Below are positions 16,346 through 25,868 of a DNA stretch of 64,000 bases, piece by piece. A program made the translations under genes and the position numbers. The notes below the pieces were generated by a model. That model had not been told where the DNA came from, ran no database searches, and saw nothing but the letters and a program-made list of their open reading frames with translations. The stretch is from JAXGZG01 sp050952065. Its GTDB lineage: Bacteria; Bacillota; Sulfobacillia; Fermentithermobacillales; Fermentithermobacillaceae. The DNA is taken from NCBI GenBank assembly GCA_050952065.1, contig JBMNKF010000008.1, positions 74,787 through 138,786 of the forward strand. The letters run 5' to 3'. How positions within the stretch are numbered: position 1 is the first letter of the stretch; every line of letters starts with the position of its first letter.

Positions 16346-17419
16346 GTGTCGGCTCTGAGTTTTTCTATCAAGGATTTCCTCAAGAAAGCCTCAATGGCCC
16401 ACGGTGTCTCAGGCCACGAGTTCGTAGAGGTAGCTAACGTGTGCCGCGAAGCCTTGACGGGTCTGGTTGATGAGATTCGAGTAGATACTCTAGGCAATGT
16501 TATTGGTTTCCGTAAAGGCGAAGGTGACGGTCCTCGCCCTAAGATCATGCTGGCGGGTCATATCGATGAGATCGGCCTTATGGTGACTAGGATCGAGGAA
16601 GGCGGTTTCCTCAGGTTCGTGGGCATAGGTGTGGATCCTCGTGTGCTTCCTGGCCACGAGGTGACGGTCCACGGAAGACGCCCGTTGACGGGGCTTATTG
16701 GCCTGAAACCCCCGCATCTTACTCCGCCTGAAGAAGCCATGAAAGCACAAAAGATAGAAGACCTTTTCATCGATTTAGGTCTGCCCGAAGACGAAGTCAG
16801 GAATATCTGCAAAATTGGCGATGTAGTTACCTACAAGCGGCAGATAACAGAGCTAACAGAAGACATTCTCTCGGGCAAATCAATGGACGACCGGGCAGGC
16901 TTCGGTCTCATCCTGGTATGTCTTCAGGAGCTTCGCAAGTACAGAGTAAGGGCCGATGTATACGCCGTGGCTACTACCCAGGAGGAAGTTGGTCTGAAAG
17001 GTGCCACGGTATCGGCTTACGGTGTTGAGCCCGACATCGGAGTGGCCATCGATGTGTGCCATGCCGAGACTCCTGGAGTTCCACAATGGCGAACCACTAA
17101 ACTGGGAAAGGGACCTGTCCTTTGCATGGGAGGCAATATTCATCCCAAAGTCTTCCAGCGATTGAGAAAGGCGGCCGACGAGTTGGGTATCCCGGTTCAA
17201 ATCGAAGTCGCACCGGGTCCGACCGGCACCGACGCTTGGGCCATCCAGATGGCCAGAAGCGGCGTGGCCACGGCACTCATCTCAATACCCCTGCGGTATA
17301 TGCACACCTCGGTTGAGACTCTCTCTGTGAGCGACGTTGAGAAGGGCGGCAGACTACTGGCCAGGTTCATCGCTTCTTGCGACAAAGACACAGTGAAGGA
17401 GTTGAGCACATGGAACTGA
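16346..17419 (+). CDS. M42 family metallopeptidase, copy 1
   Basis: Di-zinc aminopeptidase of the TET/glutamyl-aminopeptidase family (family knowledge: large self-compartmentalised oligomers that trim short peptides). Metal and catalytic residues: AGHIDEIGLMV, SMDDRAGF, TTQEEVGLKGA (catalytic Glu pair), AIDVCHAETPG and RYMHTSVETLS. About 357 residues. The nominal GTG 16346 lies inside the AGGAGGTG ribosome site, so the true start may be CTG 16355, 8 bp after AGGAGG. First of three tandem paralogues. Confidence 0.92.
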   Translation: MSALSFSIKDFLKKASMAHGVSGHEFVEVANVCREALTGLVDEIRVDTLGNVIGFRKGEGDGPRPKIMLAGHIDEIGLMVTRIEEGGFLRFVGIGVDPRVLPGHEVTVHGRRPLTGLIGLKPPHLTPPEEAMKAQKIEDLFIDLGLPEDEVRNICKIGDVVTYKRQITELTEDILSGKSMDDRAGFGLILVCLQELRKYRVRADVYAVATTQEEVGLKGATVSAYGVEPDIGVAIDVCHAETPGVPQWRTTKLGKGPVLCMGGNIHPKVFQRLRKAADELGIPVQIEVAPGPTGTDAWAIQMARSGVATALISIPLRYMHTSVETLSVSDVEKGGRLLARFIASCDKDTVKELSTWN

Positions 17420-18438
17420 GAGAGCTTACTTCTCTGGTGGGAGTCGCAGGTAACGAGGATGAGGTCAGACGTGCCATTATGCGGGAACTGGACTCAATGG
17501 GTATTCCGTACGAGACAGATTTCTTGGGAAACATCATAGCCAAGAAGGGAACAGCCGGGCCGAAAGTCTTGGTAGACGCACACATGGATGAGGTCGGGCT
17601 GCTCATTTCTCACATAGAGAAGAACGGGTTTATCAGATTTGTCAGCGTTGGAGTGCCGGCTTCAGTCCTGCCGTCCAAGAGGATCCTCATAGGACCCAAC
17701 AAGGTTCCCGGGGTCATCGGGGCTAAGGCTATTCACCTTCAAGAGCGTCGAGAGAGGGAAACCGTAATCCCCGTAGACCAGTTGTACATAGACATTGGAG
17801 CTAAGTCTAGGGAGGATGCAGAACGCAAGGTTAAGGTGGGAGATTACGCGGTATTCGATACCCAATATGAAGAAATCTCCCCGGGCATCATAAAGGCCAA
17901 GGCCCTAGATGATAGGGTCGGCTGCGCTATTCTTCTGGACGTGTTGAGAGAGCCTTGGGAAAAGGTCCAGGTATACGGGGTGTTTGCCACTCAAGAGGAA
18001 GTGGGGCTTCGTGGAGCCAGAGTTGCGGCCAATAGAGTGGAGCCGGACATGGGTATAGCTCTTGAAGGCACTGTGTGCGCCGACATCCCTGGCACCGAAA
18101 AGGAGTATCAAGCTACTCGGATGGGACACGGCGCCGCTCTTTCCTTTATGGATAGAGGCACCATTGTCCACAGGGGCATGCTCAGTCACCTTCTGAAGAC
18201 TGCCAAAGAGAACGATATCCCCGTTCAGTTCAGAGAAGCCACTTCAGGGGGTAATGATGCGGGTGTCATCCATCAGGCCAAGTCAGGATGTCCGGTAGCC
18301 TCAATTTCGGTTCCTTGCCGCTACATTCACACGCCTTTTTCCCTTATGTCCAAGAGGGATTACGATGCGGCTCTACGTCTTCTGATCCTATTCTTGAGAA
18401 GCGTTGAAGGAGGTTTCAGACCGTGTGGGATCTCGTGA
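17410..18438 (+). CDS. M42 family metallopeptidase, copy 2
   Basis: About 342 residues, same family as its neighbours. Visible: VDAHMDEVGLLISHIEKNGFIRF, ALDDRVGCAI, FATQEEVGLRGARVA, ALEGTVCADIPG (Glu replaces Asp as a metal ligand, as in some TET enzymes), GNDAGVIHQAKSG and CRYIHTPFSLM. ATG 17410 has AAGGAG at 17396-17401 and overlaps copy 1 by 10 bp; an in-frame ATG further upstream lacks such a site. Confidence 0.93.
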   Translation: MELRELTSLVGVAGNEDEVRRAIMRELDSMGIPYETDFLGNIIAKKGTAGPKVLVDAHMDEVGLLISHIEKNGFIRFVSVGVPASVLPSKRILIGPNKVPGVIGAKAIHLQERRERETVIPVDQLYIDIGAKSREDAERKVKVGDYAVFDTQYEEISPGIIKAKALDDRVGCAILLDVLREPWEKVQVYGVFATQEEVGLRGARVAANRVEPDMGIALEGTVCADIPGTEKEYQATRMGHGAALSFMDRGTIVHRGMLSHLLKTAKENDIPVQFREATSGGNDAGVIHQAKSGCPVASISVPCRYIHTPFSLMSKRDYDAALRLLILFLRSVEGGFRPCGIS

Positions 18439-19418
18439 AGCGATTGACTGAAGCCTACGGCCCAGCGGGCGCTGAGGGGCCAGTCAGGGACATTATTCGC
18501 AAAGAAGTGGAGCCATATGTTGATGAAATCAGGGTGGATGCTCTGGGTAACCTCATCTGCCTCAAGAATGGTACCGGCGGGGGGAAAAGGGTCCTTCTTG
18601 ACGCCCACATAGACGAGATAGGCCTGATGGTAACGCATATCGATGACAAGGGTTTCTTGCGGTTCGCAAACATAGGCGGAGTCAACCCTTTTATAGCTTT
18701 AGGCCAGAGAGTCTATTTCGAGAATGGCACGTTTGGGGTTGTGGGCAGCGAGCGCATACAGGATCCCAAAGAGATGAAGACAGAAAAACTCTTCATAGAC
18801 ATAGGCGTCTCGAACAAGAAGGAAGCGGAAGCTAAGGTCAGGGTAGGCGACAGTGCGGCATTCTTTCAGCCTGCTATACTTCTTGGCCAACGAATCGTGG
18901 CCAAGGCCCTCGACGACCGAGTGGCCTGTGCTGTGATCATAGAAGTTCTGAAGCGCCTGGGCAGAGTGGCCAATGACATCTACGCTGTATTTGCCACCCA
19001 GGAGGAAGTGGGACTGCGCGGAGCCCGCGTGGCGGCATTTGAGGTTTCCCCAGATGTAGGCATCGCTCTGGACGTAACTAGGACAGGTGATACTCCCAAG
19101 ACCGTTACTATGGAAGTGTCGTTGGGAGGCGGTGCCGCTATCAAGGTTAAGGACGCCAGCCTCATCTGCACTCCAGCCGTGAGGAACTACATGGTCAAGA
19201 TAGCGGAAGACCAAGGGATCAAGTATCAGCTCGAAGTCTTGCAGACAGGCGGTACCGATTCCGCAGCCATTCAGATGACTAAGACCGGGATACCCACAGG
19301 TGCCATTTCGATTCCGTGCCGGTACATCCATAGCCCGTGTGAAATGGTTGATCTGGGCGATTTGGAGGAGTGCGTGAAGCTTGGCAAAGCGCTTTGCGAG
19401 AGTCCATTGGAATTTTAG
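18423..19418 (+). CDS. M42 family metallopeptidase, copy 3
   Basis: 331 residues. Metal and catalytic motifs intact: LDAHIDEIGLMVTHIDDKGF, ALDDRVACAV, FATQEEVGLRGARVA, ALDVTRTGDTP, GGTDSAAIQMTKTG and CRYIHSPCE. GTG 18423 overlaps copy 2 by 16 bp. The three copies differ substantially, so they may have different specificities or form mixed shells (inference). Confidence 0.93.
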   Translation: MWDLVKRLTEAYGPAGAEGPVRDIIRKEVEPYVDEIRVDALGNLICLKNGTGGGKRVLLDAHIDEIGLMVTHIDDKGFLRFANIGGVNPFIALGQRVYFENGTFGVVGSERIQDPKEMKTEKLFIDIGVSNKKEAEAKVRVGDSAAFFQPAILLGQRIVAKALDDRVACAVIIEVLKRLGRVANDIYAVFATQEEVGLRGARVAAFEVSPDVGIALDVTRTGDTPKTVTMEVSLGGGAAIKVKDASLICTPAVRNYMVKIAEDQGIKYQLEVLQTGGTDSAAIQMTKTGIPTGAISIPCRYIHSPCEMVDLGDLEECVKLGKALCESPLEF

Positions 19419-19438
19419 ACAAAGGAGGTAGACAAGAG

Positions 19439-20869
19439 GTGTTGACACAACTGGACAAAGTCCTCGGGTTGGCGCAGAAGCTGGGTGCCGAGTACGCTGA
19501 TGCGAGGTATATCACTACGACCCAGCAGCCCATTACCGTGACAAGCGACGGTGCGCCTCAGGTGCAGGCGTCCAAGAGCACGGGATTGGGAGTCCGTGTG
19601 CTGGTGGATGGGGCTTGGGGGTTCTCCTCTACGCCCTACCTTGATCCCCGGAGCCTAGAAAGGGTAGCCGAGGAAGCAGTGAAGATTGCCGAAGCATCGG
19701 CCAGGTATAAGATTGGCGACGGGGTGAAACTGTCACCGCTGGAGCCGATTAGGGCTAAATGGCAGACCCCCTACAAAACAGACCCCTTCACGGTCAAGAC
19801 CGAGGACAAAGTGCAACTGCTTTCCGAGGTTGTACAGCGGGCTATGAAAGTGCCCGGAGTCTCCAGGGCAAGCGTTTCAATGATGAACTACAAAGAAGAA
19901 AAGGAGTTCAAGTCCACCGACGGGCGCCAGATTGAACAGACTACCGTCCACACAGGAGCCTCGGTGCAAGTGATGGCCAGGGGTCAAAACGAGGTGCAGT
20001 CCCGTTCGTTCTCCGACTATGTTGACGGCGGCTACGAGTTTGTTCTGGGGCTCGACTTGTCCTCAAAGGTCGAGACCTTGGGACGCGAAGCTGTGGATCT
20101 TCTGAAAGCGCCGCAATGCCCCGGAGGAGTCACTGACCTCATACAGGGCGGTGAAATGGTCGCTCTCCAGATCCACGAATCGTGCGGACACCCGGTTGAG
20201 CTTGACCGGGTCCTTGGCCAAGAAGCTACGTACGCAGGAACATCGTTCCTGACACCCGAAAAGAAGGGCAACTACAAGTACGGATCTCCCGCGGTCCATC
20301 TTGTGGCTGATGCCACCTGCCCCGGTGGGTTGGGGACTTTCGGGTTCGATGACGATGGTGTCGAAGCCCAGCGTACAGATCTGGTGGTTGATGGGATTTT
20401 TGTGGATTACCTGACTTCCCGGGAATTGGCTCCTATGTTCGGTCAAGAATCCAACGGTACCTGCCGAGCGGTTGGCTGGGAGAACATCCCCTTGGTCCGC
20501 ATGACCAACATCAACCTAGAGCCGGGAGATTGGACTTTGGACGAAATCATCAAGGATACCAAACGCGGCATTTTTGTGGATAGCCCGAAGAGCTGGAGCC
20601 TTGACGATAAGAGGTGGAATTTCCACTTTGGTCAGGAGATCGGTTACGAGATCAAGGACGGCTCCATAGTGAGGATGGTCAAGAACCCCGCCCATACTGC
20701 CATAACCCCTGAGTTCTGGGGTTCGTGCGATGCTGTGGCAGGCAAAGACGAATGGCACATCTGGGGGACCCCGGGGTGCGCCAAAGGAGAGCCTGTCCAG
20801 GTTATTCAGTGTGGACACGGCGCTGCGCCTGCGCGCTTCAGGAACGTAAAGGTAGGTGTGGGTCAATGA
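19439..20869 (+). CDS. tldD: TldD metalloprotease subunit
   Basis: Large zinc-protease subunit; TldD/TldE heterodimers degrade unfolded or modified small peptides such as microcin precursors and CcdA. About 476 residues. The zinc motif is HESCGH (His 246 and 251), in QIHESCGHPVELDRVLG. GTG 19439 is selected because AAAGGAGG lies 10 bp upstream; a longer in-frame start runs back into the M42 gene. The stop overlaps the pmbA ATG (ATGA). Confidence 0.92.
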   Translation: MLTQLDKVLGLAQKLGAEYADARYITTTQQPITVTSDGAPQVQASKSTGLGVRVLVDGAWGFSSTPYLDPRSLERVAEEAVKIAEASARYKIGDGVKLSPLEPIRAKWQTPYKTDPFTVKTEDKVQLLSEVVQRAMKVPGVSRASVSMMNYKEEKEFKSTDGRQIEQTTVHTGASVQVMARGQNEVQSRSFSDYVDGGYEFVLGLDLSSKVETLGREAVDLLKAPQCPGGVTDLIQGGEMVALQIHESCGHPVELDRVLGQEATYAGTSFLTPEKKGNYKYGSPAVHLVADATCPGGLGTFGFDDDGVEAQRTDLVVDGIFVDYLTSRELAPMFGQESNGTCRAVGWENIPLVRMTNINLEPGDWTLDEIIKDTKRGIFVDSPKSWSLDDKRWNFHFGQEIGYEIKDGSIVRMVKNPAHTAITPEFWGSCDAVAGKDEWHIWGTPGCAKGEPVQVIQCGHGAAPARFRNVKVGVGQ

Positions 20870-22212
20870 TAGGGAAAGACGATACCCTGAAAGTACTGGA
20901 CAAGGTTACGTCCTTCGCCAGGGGTGTGGATCTCGAGGCCAACCTGTCGGTTGAAGATTTTAGCCTGACAAGGTTTTCTCAGAACTACATTCACCAGAAC
21001 CTTAAGCGACAGAACCATGTCCTGACTGTGAGGGTAGCCAAAGGTAAGAAGATCGGAACGGCTTCAGTCAACCTCTTGGACGACGGTTCTCTGAGGTGGG
21101 TCGTGCAATCAGCCATAGAGAATATGCAGATGGCAGGGGAAGACCCCAAGTTCCCGGGATTCCCCAAGCCCGAGCCCTATCAGGACATTGTGACCTACGT
21201 TCCTGCAACTGCGAATGCCAAGCCGAAAGACAGAGCAGAGGCTTGCGGAGCGGTGATCGAGCGGGCAAAAGCGAAAGGTCTGCAAGCTTCGGGCACATTT
21301 CACACTGCGACCCGCGAGTTTGCCGTGGCCAACACGGCGGGCGTCAGAGCGCATAACCTCTCTACCGATGCCTTCTTCAGGACCATAATCGAGTCGGGTG
21401 ACAACACCGGTTACGCCGATCGTCTAACCCGCGATGTCAGGGAGATCGATCCCGGATCTGTGGCAGAAGAAGCGATAGAGAAGGCTACCTTGTACCCTGA
21501 AGCCATAACCTTGGAGCCGGGACGTTACGACACCATATTTGAAGAGTATGCTCTGGCAGACCTCATCAGATTTCTAGGCTACATAGCTTTTGGCGCAGAA
21601 GCGAAGCAGCAGGGAAGAAGTTTCATGGCCTACAGCATGGGGAAGAAGGTTATGAGCGACAACGTCACTATCTGGGATGACGGCAATGATGTCAGGGGAT
21701 TGGCCCAGCCTTTTGACTCAGAAGGCGTGCCCAAGAAGAAGGTTGTCATAATCGATAAAGGTGTCGCCACAGGTGTGGTTTACGACTCTCGCGCAGCGGC
21801 GGCGGAAGGGTTGAAGTCAACGGGTCATGCGGGAGGCAGTCGCGGTTGGAGGATGGGTCCCACCCCCGCCAACATGTTCATGGCTCACGGAGATTCGACC
21901 AGAGATGAGATGATTAAGTCCATGAAACGCGGGCTCTTGGTTACCAGATTCCACTACACCCACTGTCCAGAGCCTTCAAGGGTGGTAGCCACGGGCACCA
22001 CCAGAGACGGCACGTTCCTCATCGAAGACGGTGAGATAGCGGCAAGAGTGAAGAACCTCAGGTTTACCGAGTCTATGATCGATGCGTTTGCTCGGGTGGA
22101 GGCGATCTCCAAGACGCAACGATTGACTCGAGACTGGTGGAGCACCTTCACGCCTGTTCTTCCTTGCGTGAAGATCAAAGACTTCACCTTTACCGGCACA
22201 AGCATGGTTTAG
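20866..22212 (+). CDS. pmbA: TldE/PmbA, non-zinc subunit of the TldD/E protease
   Basis: About 448 residues, the regulatory partner of TldD; it has no HExxxH. Visible family regions: FSQNYIHQNLKRQNHVLTVRVAKGKKIGTASVN, RSFMAYSMGKKVMSDNVTIWDDGNDVRGLAQPFDSEG, and the C-terminal GDSTRDEMIKSMKRGLLVTRFHYTH with FLIEDGEIAARVKNLRFTES. The ATG overlaps the tldD stop, giving coupled 1:1 expression. A strong hairpin terminator follows. Confidence 0.92.
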   Translation: MIGKDDTLKVLDKVTSFARGVDLEANLSVEDFSLTRFSQNYIHQNLKRQNHVLTVRVAKGKKIGTASVNLLDDGSLRWVVQSAIENMQMAGEDPKFPGFPKPEPYQDIVTYVPATANAKPKDRAEACGAVIERAKAKGLQASGTFHTATREFAVANTAGVRAHNLSTDAFFRTIIESGDNTGYADRLTRDVREIDPGSVAEEAIEKATLYPEAITLEPGRYDTIFEEYALADLIRFLGYIAFGAEAKQQGRSFMAYSMGKKVMSDNVTIWDDGNDVRGLAQPFDSEGVPKKKVVIIDKGVATGVVYDSRAAAAEGLKSTGHAGGSRGWRMGPTPANMFMAHGDSTRDEMIKSMKRGLLVTRFHYTHCPEPSRVVATGTTRDGTFLIEDGEIAARVKNLRFTESMIDAFARVEAISKTQRLTRDWWSTFTPVLPCVKIKDFTFTGTSMV

Positions 22213-22227
22213 GTACGGTTTGGAGAT

Positions 22228-22263
22228 ACACCCCCGGCAAACACTAAGTGCCGGGGGTGTTTT
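22228..22263 (+). terminator. strong rho-independent terminator after pmbA, overlapping the next ribosome site
   Basis: A perfect 12-bp stem ACACCCCCGGCA / TGCCGGGGGTGT with a 9-nt loop, then TTTTC. Its 3' arm (GGGGGTG) is also the only plausible ribosome site for the GTG at 22265. Confidence 0.88.
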
Positions 22264-22264
22264 C

Positions 22265-23086
22265 GTGCGTAAGAAGATGGAGCGCCTTTTGTCAGGCATC
22301 GTACTGGTTCTGGCAGTCGCGGCTCTGGTGTATTACACGGGGTCCGCAAGCAAGGAGCGGCGGGACCTTTCCCAAGTGAAGTTAAGAGGTGGTAGCGAGC
22401 GGGACAATCGACTAATCGGTGAGGCGGACTTAGCCCGACTCTATCCAGACCTAATCCTACGAGAGGCAAGAGGCCAAGACAAGACAGTTGCGCTTACTTT
22501 TGACGATGGTCCTGACAGAGTGTACACTCCTCTGGTTCTTGACGTACTTCGGGAAAAAGGGGTTCGCGCCACATTCTTCCTAATCGGCAATCGGATAGAG
22601 GAGTATTCCGATGTTGTAGAAAGGATAATCAATGAAGGTCACGTCGTGGGCAATCACACATATACCCACCCTGAGATAGATAAGGCTTCAGGCAGCCTTT
22701 TCAAGAGAGAGTTGTCCCTCACTGAAGAAGCTCTTGCCAGATTTGGGCTGTCGGGTTCCGGGTTCTTCCGACCTCCCTATGGTGCCATTTCTCCTTCCCT
22801 AGTGGAAGAGGCGGGGAACCTGGGGTACCGTGTAGCTATGTGGTCAGTAGACTCTCTGGATTGGCGGGGACTCCCCAAAGACCAGGTTATCGCCAATGTG
22901 GTGCCCCTTGTGGTGCCCGGTTCCGTAGTATTGCAGCACTCGGCGGGGGGACCGGGCGAAGACCTTTCGGGTTCAGTAGAGGCGTTGCCAGAAATCATCG
23001 ACACACTGAGAGCGTCAGGCTATCGCTTCGTCACCCTCGCCGAGATGTTTCCTCCCACTGCCACTGTGTCCCAGTCAGATCCCTGA
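22265..23086 (+). CDS. polysaccharide deacetylase (NodB/PdaA-like), membrane-anchored
   Basis: Extracytoplasmic de-N-acetylase (CE4). An N-terminal signal-anchor (LLSGIVLVLAVAALVYYTG) is followed by the NodB domain: ALTFDDGPD (metal Asp), FFLIGNRI, HVVGNHTYTHP (metal His), FFRPPYGAIS, WSVDSLDWRG and VLQHSAGG. About 273 residues. GTG 22265 is preferred; a TTG at 22220 precedes the terminator. Probable substrates are peptidoglycan or another GlcNAc polymer (inference). The end overlaps the convergent amidase by 12 bp. Confidence 0.9.
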   Translation: MRKKMERLLSGIVLVLAVAALVYYTGSASKERRDLSQVKLRGGSERDNRLIGEADLARLYPDLILREARGQDKTVALTFDDGPDRVYTPLVLDVLREKGVRATFFLIGNRIEEYSDVVERIINEGHVVGNHTYTHPEIDKASGSLFKRELSLTEEALARFGLSGSGFFRPPYGAISPSLVEEAGNLGYRVAMWSVDSLDWRGLPKDQVIANVVPLVVPGSVVLQHSAGGPGEDLSGSVEALPEIIDTLRASGYRFVTLAEMFPPTATVSQSDP

Positions 23087-25309
23087 CGGGGGACTCCCTG
23101 ACGTTTTCTGTGAAGCAAAGTACTCTTGAACTGCTCCAAGAATGCCCAGGGCGGCGCTGTTCCAAGTATCGGGCTGCCTTAGACGGCTTTCCTCATGAGG
23201 GTTCGACAAGAACATGACTTCTACGAGCACTGCCGGGCATTTGGCTTCCCTGGTTACGTAGAACTCGGCTTCTCTCACGCCTTTATCCACAGTACCCAGG
23301 TGCATCGTTAGGTGCTTCTGCAACAAACTTGCCAGCCTTCTTGATTCTACCCCGTTTAGAGTTCGGCTCGTGATGTACGATGTGGTTCCACTAACGCTTT
23401 GGTCTCTGTTCCAGTCATTGTGCAAAGAGATGAATAGGTCGGCTTTCGCGCTCCATGCCGCTCTCTTGGCAAGCGACCCACTGTACTCGCTGGACCCCGG
23501 AGCGTAATCCTTGGGCGGGACTGATGGCTCGTACAATCCTCCCCGGGTTAAGTAGACGACGGCGCCTGCATTTCTCAAAACTTCGGCCGTAGCTTGGGCG
23601 ATCTCCCAATTGACGTTCCTCTCGGCAAGTCCGGTTGGACCTATGCAGCCGGGGTCGTTGGTTTCGTGTCCCGGATCTAATACGATGGTTTTTCCAGCCA
23701 GTCCTCCTCTGGGGAAACGTACTTCAATGACATTGGCGCTTCTTCTAAGGAAGTACGGCGCGCTGTCTGTGTCCAACAGGACGCTTGTACCTCCGTTTCG
23801 AGGCAAAACCCCTAAGCACCGCACGGTTTCACCCTGTGACGACACGGGCGGGCCCACAAAGGATGCGCCCGGCACGAAAAAGTCGAGCGAATCGCCTTCT
23901 TTCGTGACTGTGGGGCTAGCATAGCCTACCGTGTTGAGAGTGAGCACATCGGCATCTCTTTGAGACTTTATGTCGATAGATGTGATCAAAGGAGCGAATT
24001 CTATAACCACTTTTCCCGGGGTATTTGAAACCACCCTGTAGTTAGCCTTATCAAGAAGGCCTATGGTTACATCGCTGGTCTTGACCTCTAAACTTGCGAA
24101 TTCGTAGGCGTTGACGGGAAGATGCGCCTGAGTCTTGAAGAAAATCGAAGTGCTGACCACAAGAGCGTTTTGCTCGGGACGAGGGATCAGGACTGCAGAC
24201 TCAAAGTCTCCCGAGACCGTGAGGATTCTCGTAGGGCCCTGGGCATCCAGTGTCACCGAGAACCCAGGAGACGCCGGTTTGTTAATGCCTCCCGTCAGCC
24301 ACCCGGCTACCCACCCCGTGACTCCCCTGGGCGACACGGCGTGGATCCACTCTCCTGAACGTTCGATGACTCTTAGAACGTCGCCTTTTTGTAGTGAGGC
24401 GATAACCGGATAAGTGGTGCCTGGTCCCGAACGGAAATTCACGTCAGTGTGAGTGACTGTGGAAGTGGCGTACTTGCCAAGGCTCCAATAGGCATCTGAC
24501 ACTCTAAAAGACAGATCCTTGTCGGAGGTAGAACTGATGGTGGCCATGGGTCCGTAGACCCAACCCCGTACACCGTGTACTGTCTCCACCAATATGTATC
24601 CGCCCTGACATGAGACAAGGCGAGCAGATTCTCCTCTGGAAAGTACGGCGACCGCTGCAGAACCTTGCATCGCCGTCTGGGTGATCGTCAAGCTTTGGCC
24701 CGAAGGGTATACCAACAGGCTACCATCTTTCTGTGGCTCGCCTGGCACAGGCCGATACTCGAGCTGCAGCAAGTCCTCACGAATCCAGCCTGTGTCATCG
24801 CCGAGAGAGACCTTAACCCACTCTCCTCTCTTGGCCACTGCAGGGTAGACGGACCCTTTCTGTGTTATGAACTTGACCCGGGAGTCTAAGCTGGGATTCT
24901 CTCTCACGTTGACGTCGGTCTTGGTGATTCTGGCGTCAGTTCCGCCGGATTCCAGGTCTATGTCTATGAGCCAGCCGGCTATGTAGGTCTCCTTATTATT
25001 GTATCGCACCAAATACCATCCGTCTTTGGCGCCCAAGATGTCTAGCCATTGTCCTTGTGACACTTGACCGGTTCTGGCATATGAAGTGCCGGGCCCAGTC
25101 CGGAGATTGCACACGTCTCCTACTACTTTAGCCCTAAAACCCTGAAAAGAAGGGATGACAGTCTTGGGGGGGTCGGCTGCCATGACAGGTCGCACTGCAG
25201 ATGTGAGTGCAACTAGCCAAAAGAGCGCCAAGGCAAGGCATTTTCTTGAGCGTCTTCGTCTGGTAGGCCGGTCCATGCTTGGTCTAGTAGGTCTCCACAA
25301 GTTGGTCAC
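23075..25309 (-). CDS. secreted N-acetylmuramoyl-L-alanine amidase with SH3 repeats and AMIN domain
   Basis: Cell-wall hydrolase, 744 residues. After an Arg-rich stretch and hydrophobic signal (KCLALALFWLVALTSAVRPVMA), three or four SH3b-type repeats follow: CNLRTGPGTSYARTG, VNVRENPSLDSRV and VNFRSGPGTTYPVIA. An AMIN-like beta region lies around 360-500. The C-terminal Amidase_3 domain has LDPGHETNDPGC, ERNVNWEIA, SLHNDWNRD and VLVEVMFLSN (zinc His/Glu/His plus catalytic Glu). GTG at 25309 follows GGAAGGA. A separate transcription unit, convergent with the deacetylase. Confidence 0.93.
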   Translation of the reverse strand: MTNLWRPTRPSMDRPTRRRRSRKCLALALFWLVALTSAVRPVMAADPPKTVIPSFQGFRAKVVGDVCNLRTGPGTSYARTGQVSQGQWLDILGAKDGWYLVRYNNKETYIAGWLIDIDLESGGTDARITKTDVNVRENPSLDSRVKFITQKGSVYPAVAKRGEWVKVSLGDDTGWIREDLLQLEYRPVPGEPQKDGSLLVYPSGQSLTITQTAMQGSAAVAVLSRGESARLVSCQGGYILVETVHGVRGWVYGPMATISSTSDKDLSFRVSDAYWSLGKYATSTVTHTDVNFRSGPGTTYPVIASLQKGDVLRVIERSGEWIHAVSPRGVTGWVAGWLTGGINKPASPGFSVTLDAQGPTRILTVSGDFESAVLIPRPEQNALVVSTSIFFKTQAHLPVNAYEFASLEVKTSDVTIGLLDKANYRVVSNTPGKVVIEFAPLITSIDIKSQRDADVLTLNTVGYASPTVTKEGDSLDFFVPGASFVGPPVSSQGETVRCLGVLPRNGGTSVLLDTDSAPYFLRRSANVIEVRFPRGGLAGKTIVLDPGHETNDPGCIGPTGLAERNVNWEIAQATAEVLRNAGAVVYLTRGGLYEPSVPPKDYAPGSSEYSGSLAKRAAWSAKADLFISLHNDWNRDQSVSGTTSYITSRTLNGVESRRLASLLQKHLTMHLGTVDKGVREAEFYVTREAKCPAVLVEVMFLSNPHEESRLRQPDTWNSAALGILGAVQEYFASQKTSGSPPSGI

Positions 25310-25415
25310 CTCTGTCCTTCCTTCCTCGGTTGGGACATTATTCTAGTAGTCTGACGCAAATCCTCCAGAATGTGTTCCGATTCGACAGTCTTACTATAGT
25401 TATCGAAGTCCGGAC

Positions 25416-25447
25416 GAAAAAGAAAGACACGACTTAGGCCGTGTCTT
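25416..25447 (-). terminator. terminator of the isc operon (reverse strand)
   Basis: On the reverse strand an 8-bp stem AAGACACG / CGTGTCTT with an 8-nt loop is followed by TCTTTTTCG. It lies 18 bp after the iscU stop. Confidence 0.88.
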
Positions 25448-25464
25448 AATCAATGTGTGAGCGT

Positions 25465-25839
25465 TTACTGGTTCTGCGTCTTTTTTTGGTAGTCCTCAAT
25501 GGCCTTGTGGAGGGCATCTGCCGCAAGGTTTGAACAGTGCATCTTCGCCGGGGGAAGGCCGCCCAAAGCGTCAGCCACGGCTTTGTTAGAGACCGCCATA
25601 GCCTCGTCCAAAGTTAGCCCTTTCACCATCTCTGTCACCATTGAACTAGTGGCTATGGCCGCCCCACAGCCAAAGGTCTTGAATTTAATGTCCTGAATTC
25701 GTCCGTCCTCGACCTTAATAGTGATGCGCATTATGTCTCCGCATACTGGGTTGCCCATTTCTCCAATGCCGTCAGGGTTTTCTATCTCGCCGACGTTCCT
25801 CGGGCTAAAGAAATGGTCCATGACTTTGTCGTTGTACAT
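25465..25839 (-). CDS. iscU: Fe-S cluster assembly scaffold IscU/NifU
   Basis: 124-residue scaffold on which [2Fe-2S]/[4Fe-4S] clusters are assembled. Three ligand Cys: GNPVCGD, TFGCGAAIATSS and MHCSNLAADAL. The N-terminus, MYNDKVMDHFFSPRNVGEIENPDG, is typical of Bacillota NifU-like proteins. Last gene of a three-gene iscR-iscS-iscU operon, with a terminator after it. No hscBA or fdx follows, as usual in anaerobic Bacillota. Confidence 0.95.
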   Translation of the reverse strand: MYNDKVMDHFFSPRNVGEIENPDGIGEMGNPVCGDIMRITIKVEDGRIQDIKFKTFGCGAAIATSSMVTEMVKGLTLDEAMAVSNKAVADALGGLPPAKMHCSNLAADALHKAIEDYQKKTQNQ

Positions 25840-25868
25840 CGCTCGAACCTCGCCTTCCCAGATGACGT

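Noticed and set aside
18699..19448. 249-codon reverse frame opposite the third M42 gene.
   Set aside because: Composition and lack of motifs fit a shadow; the M42 gene has all catalytic residues.
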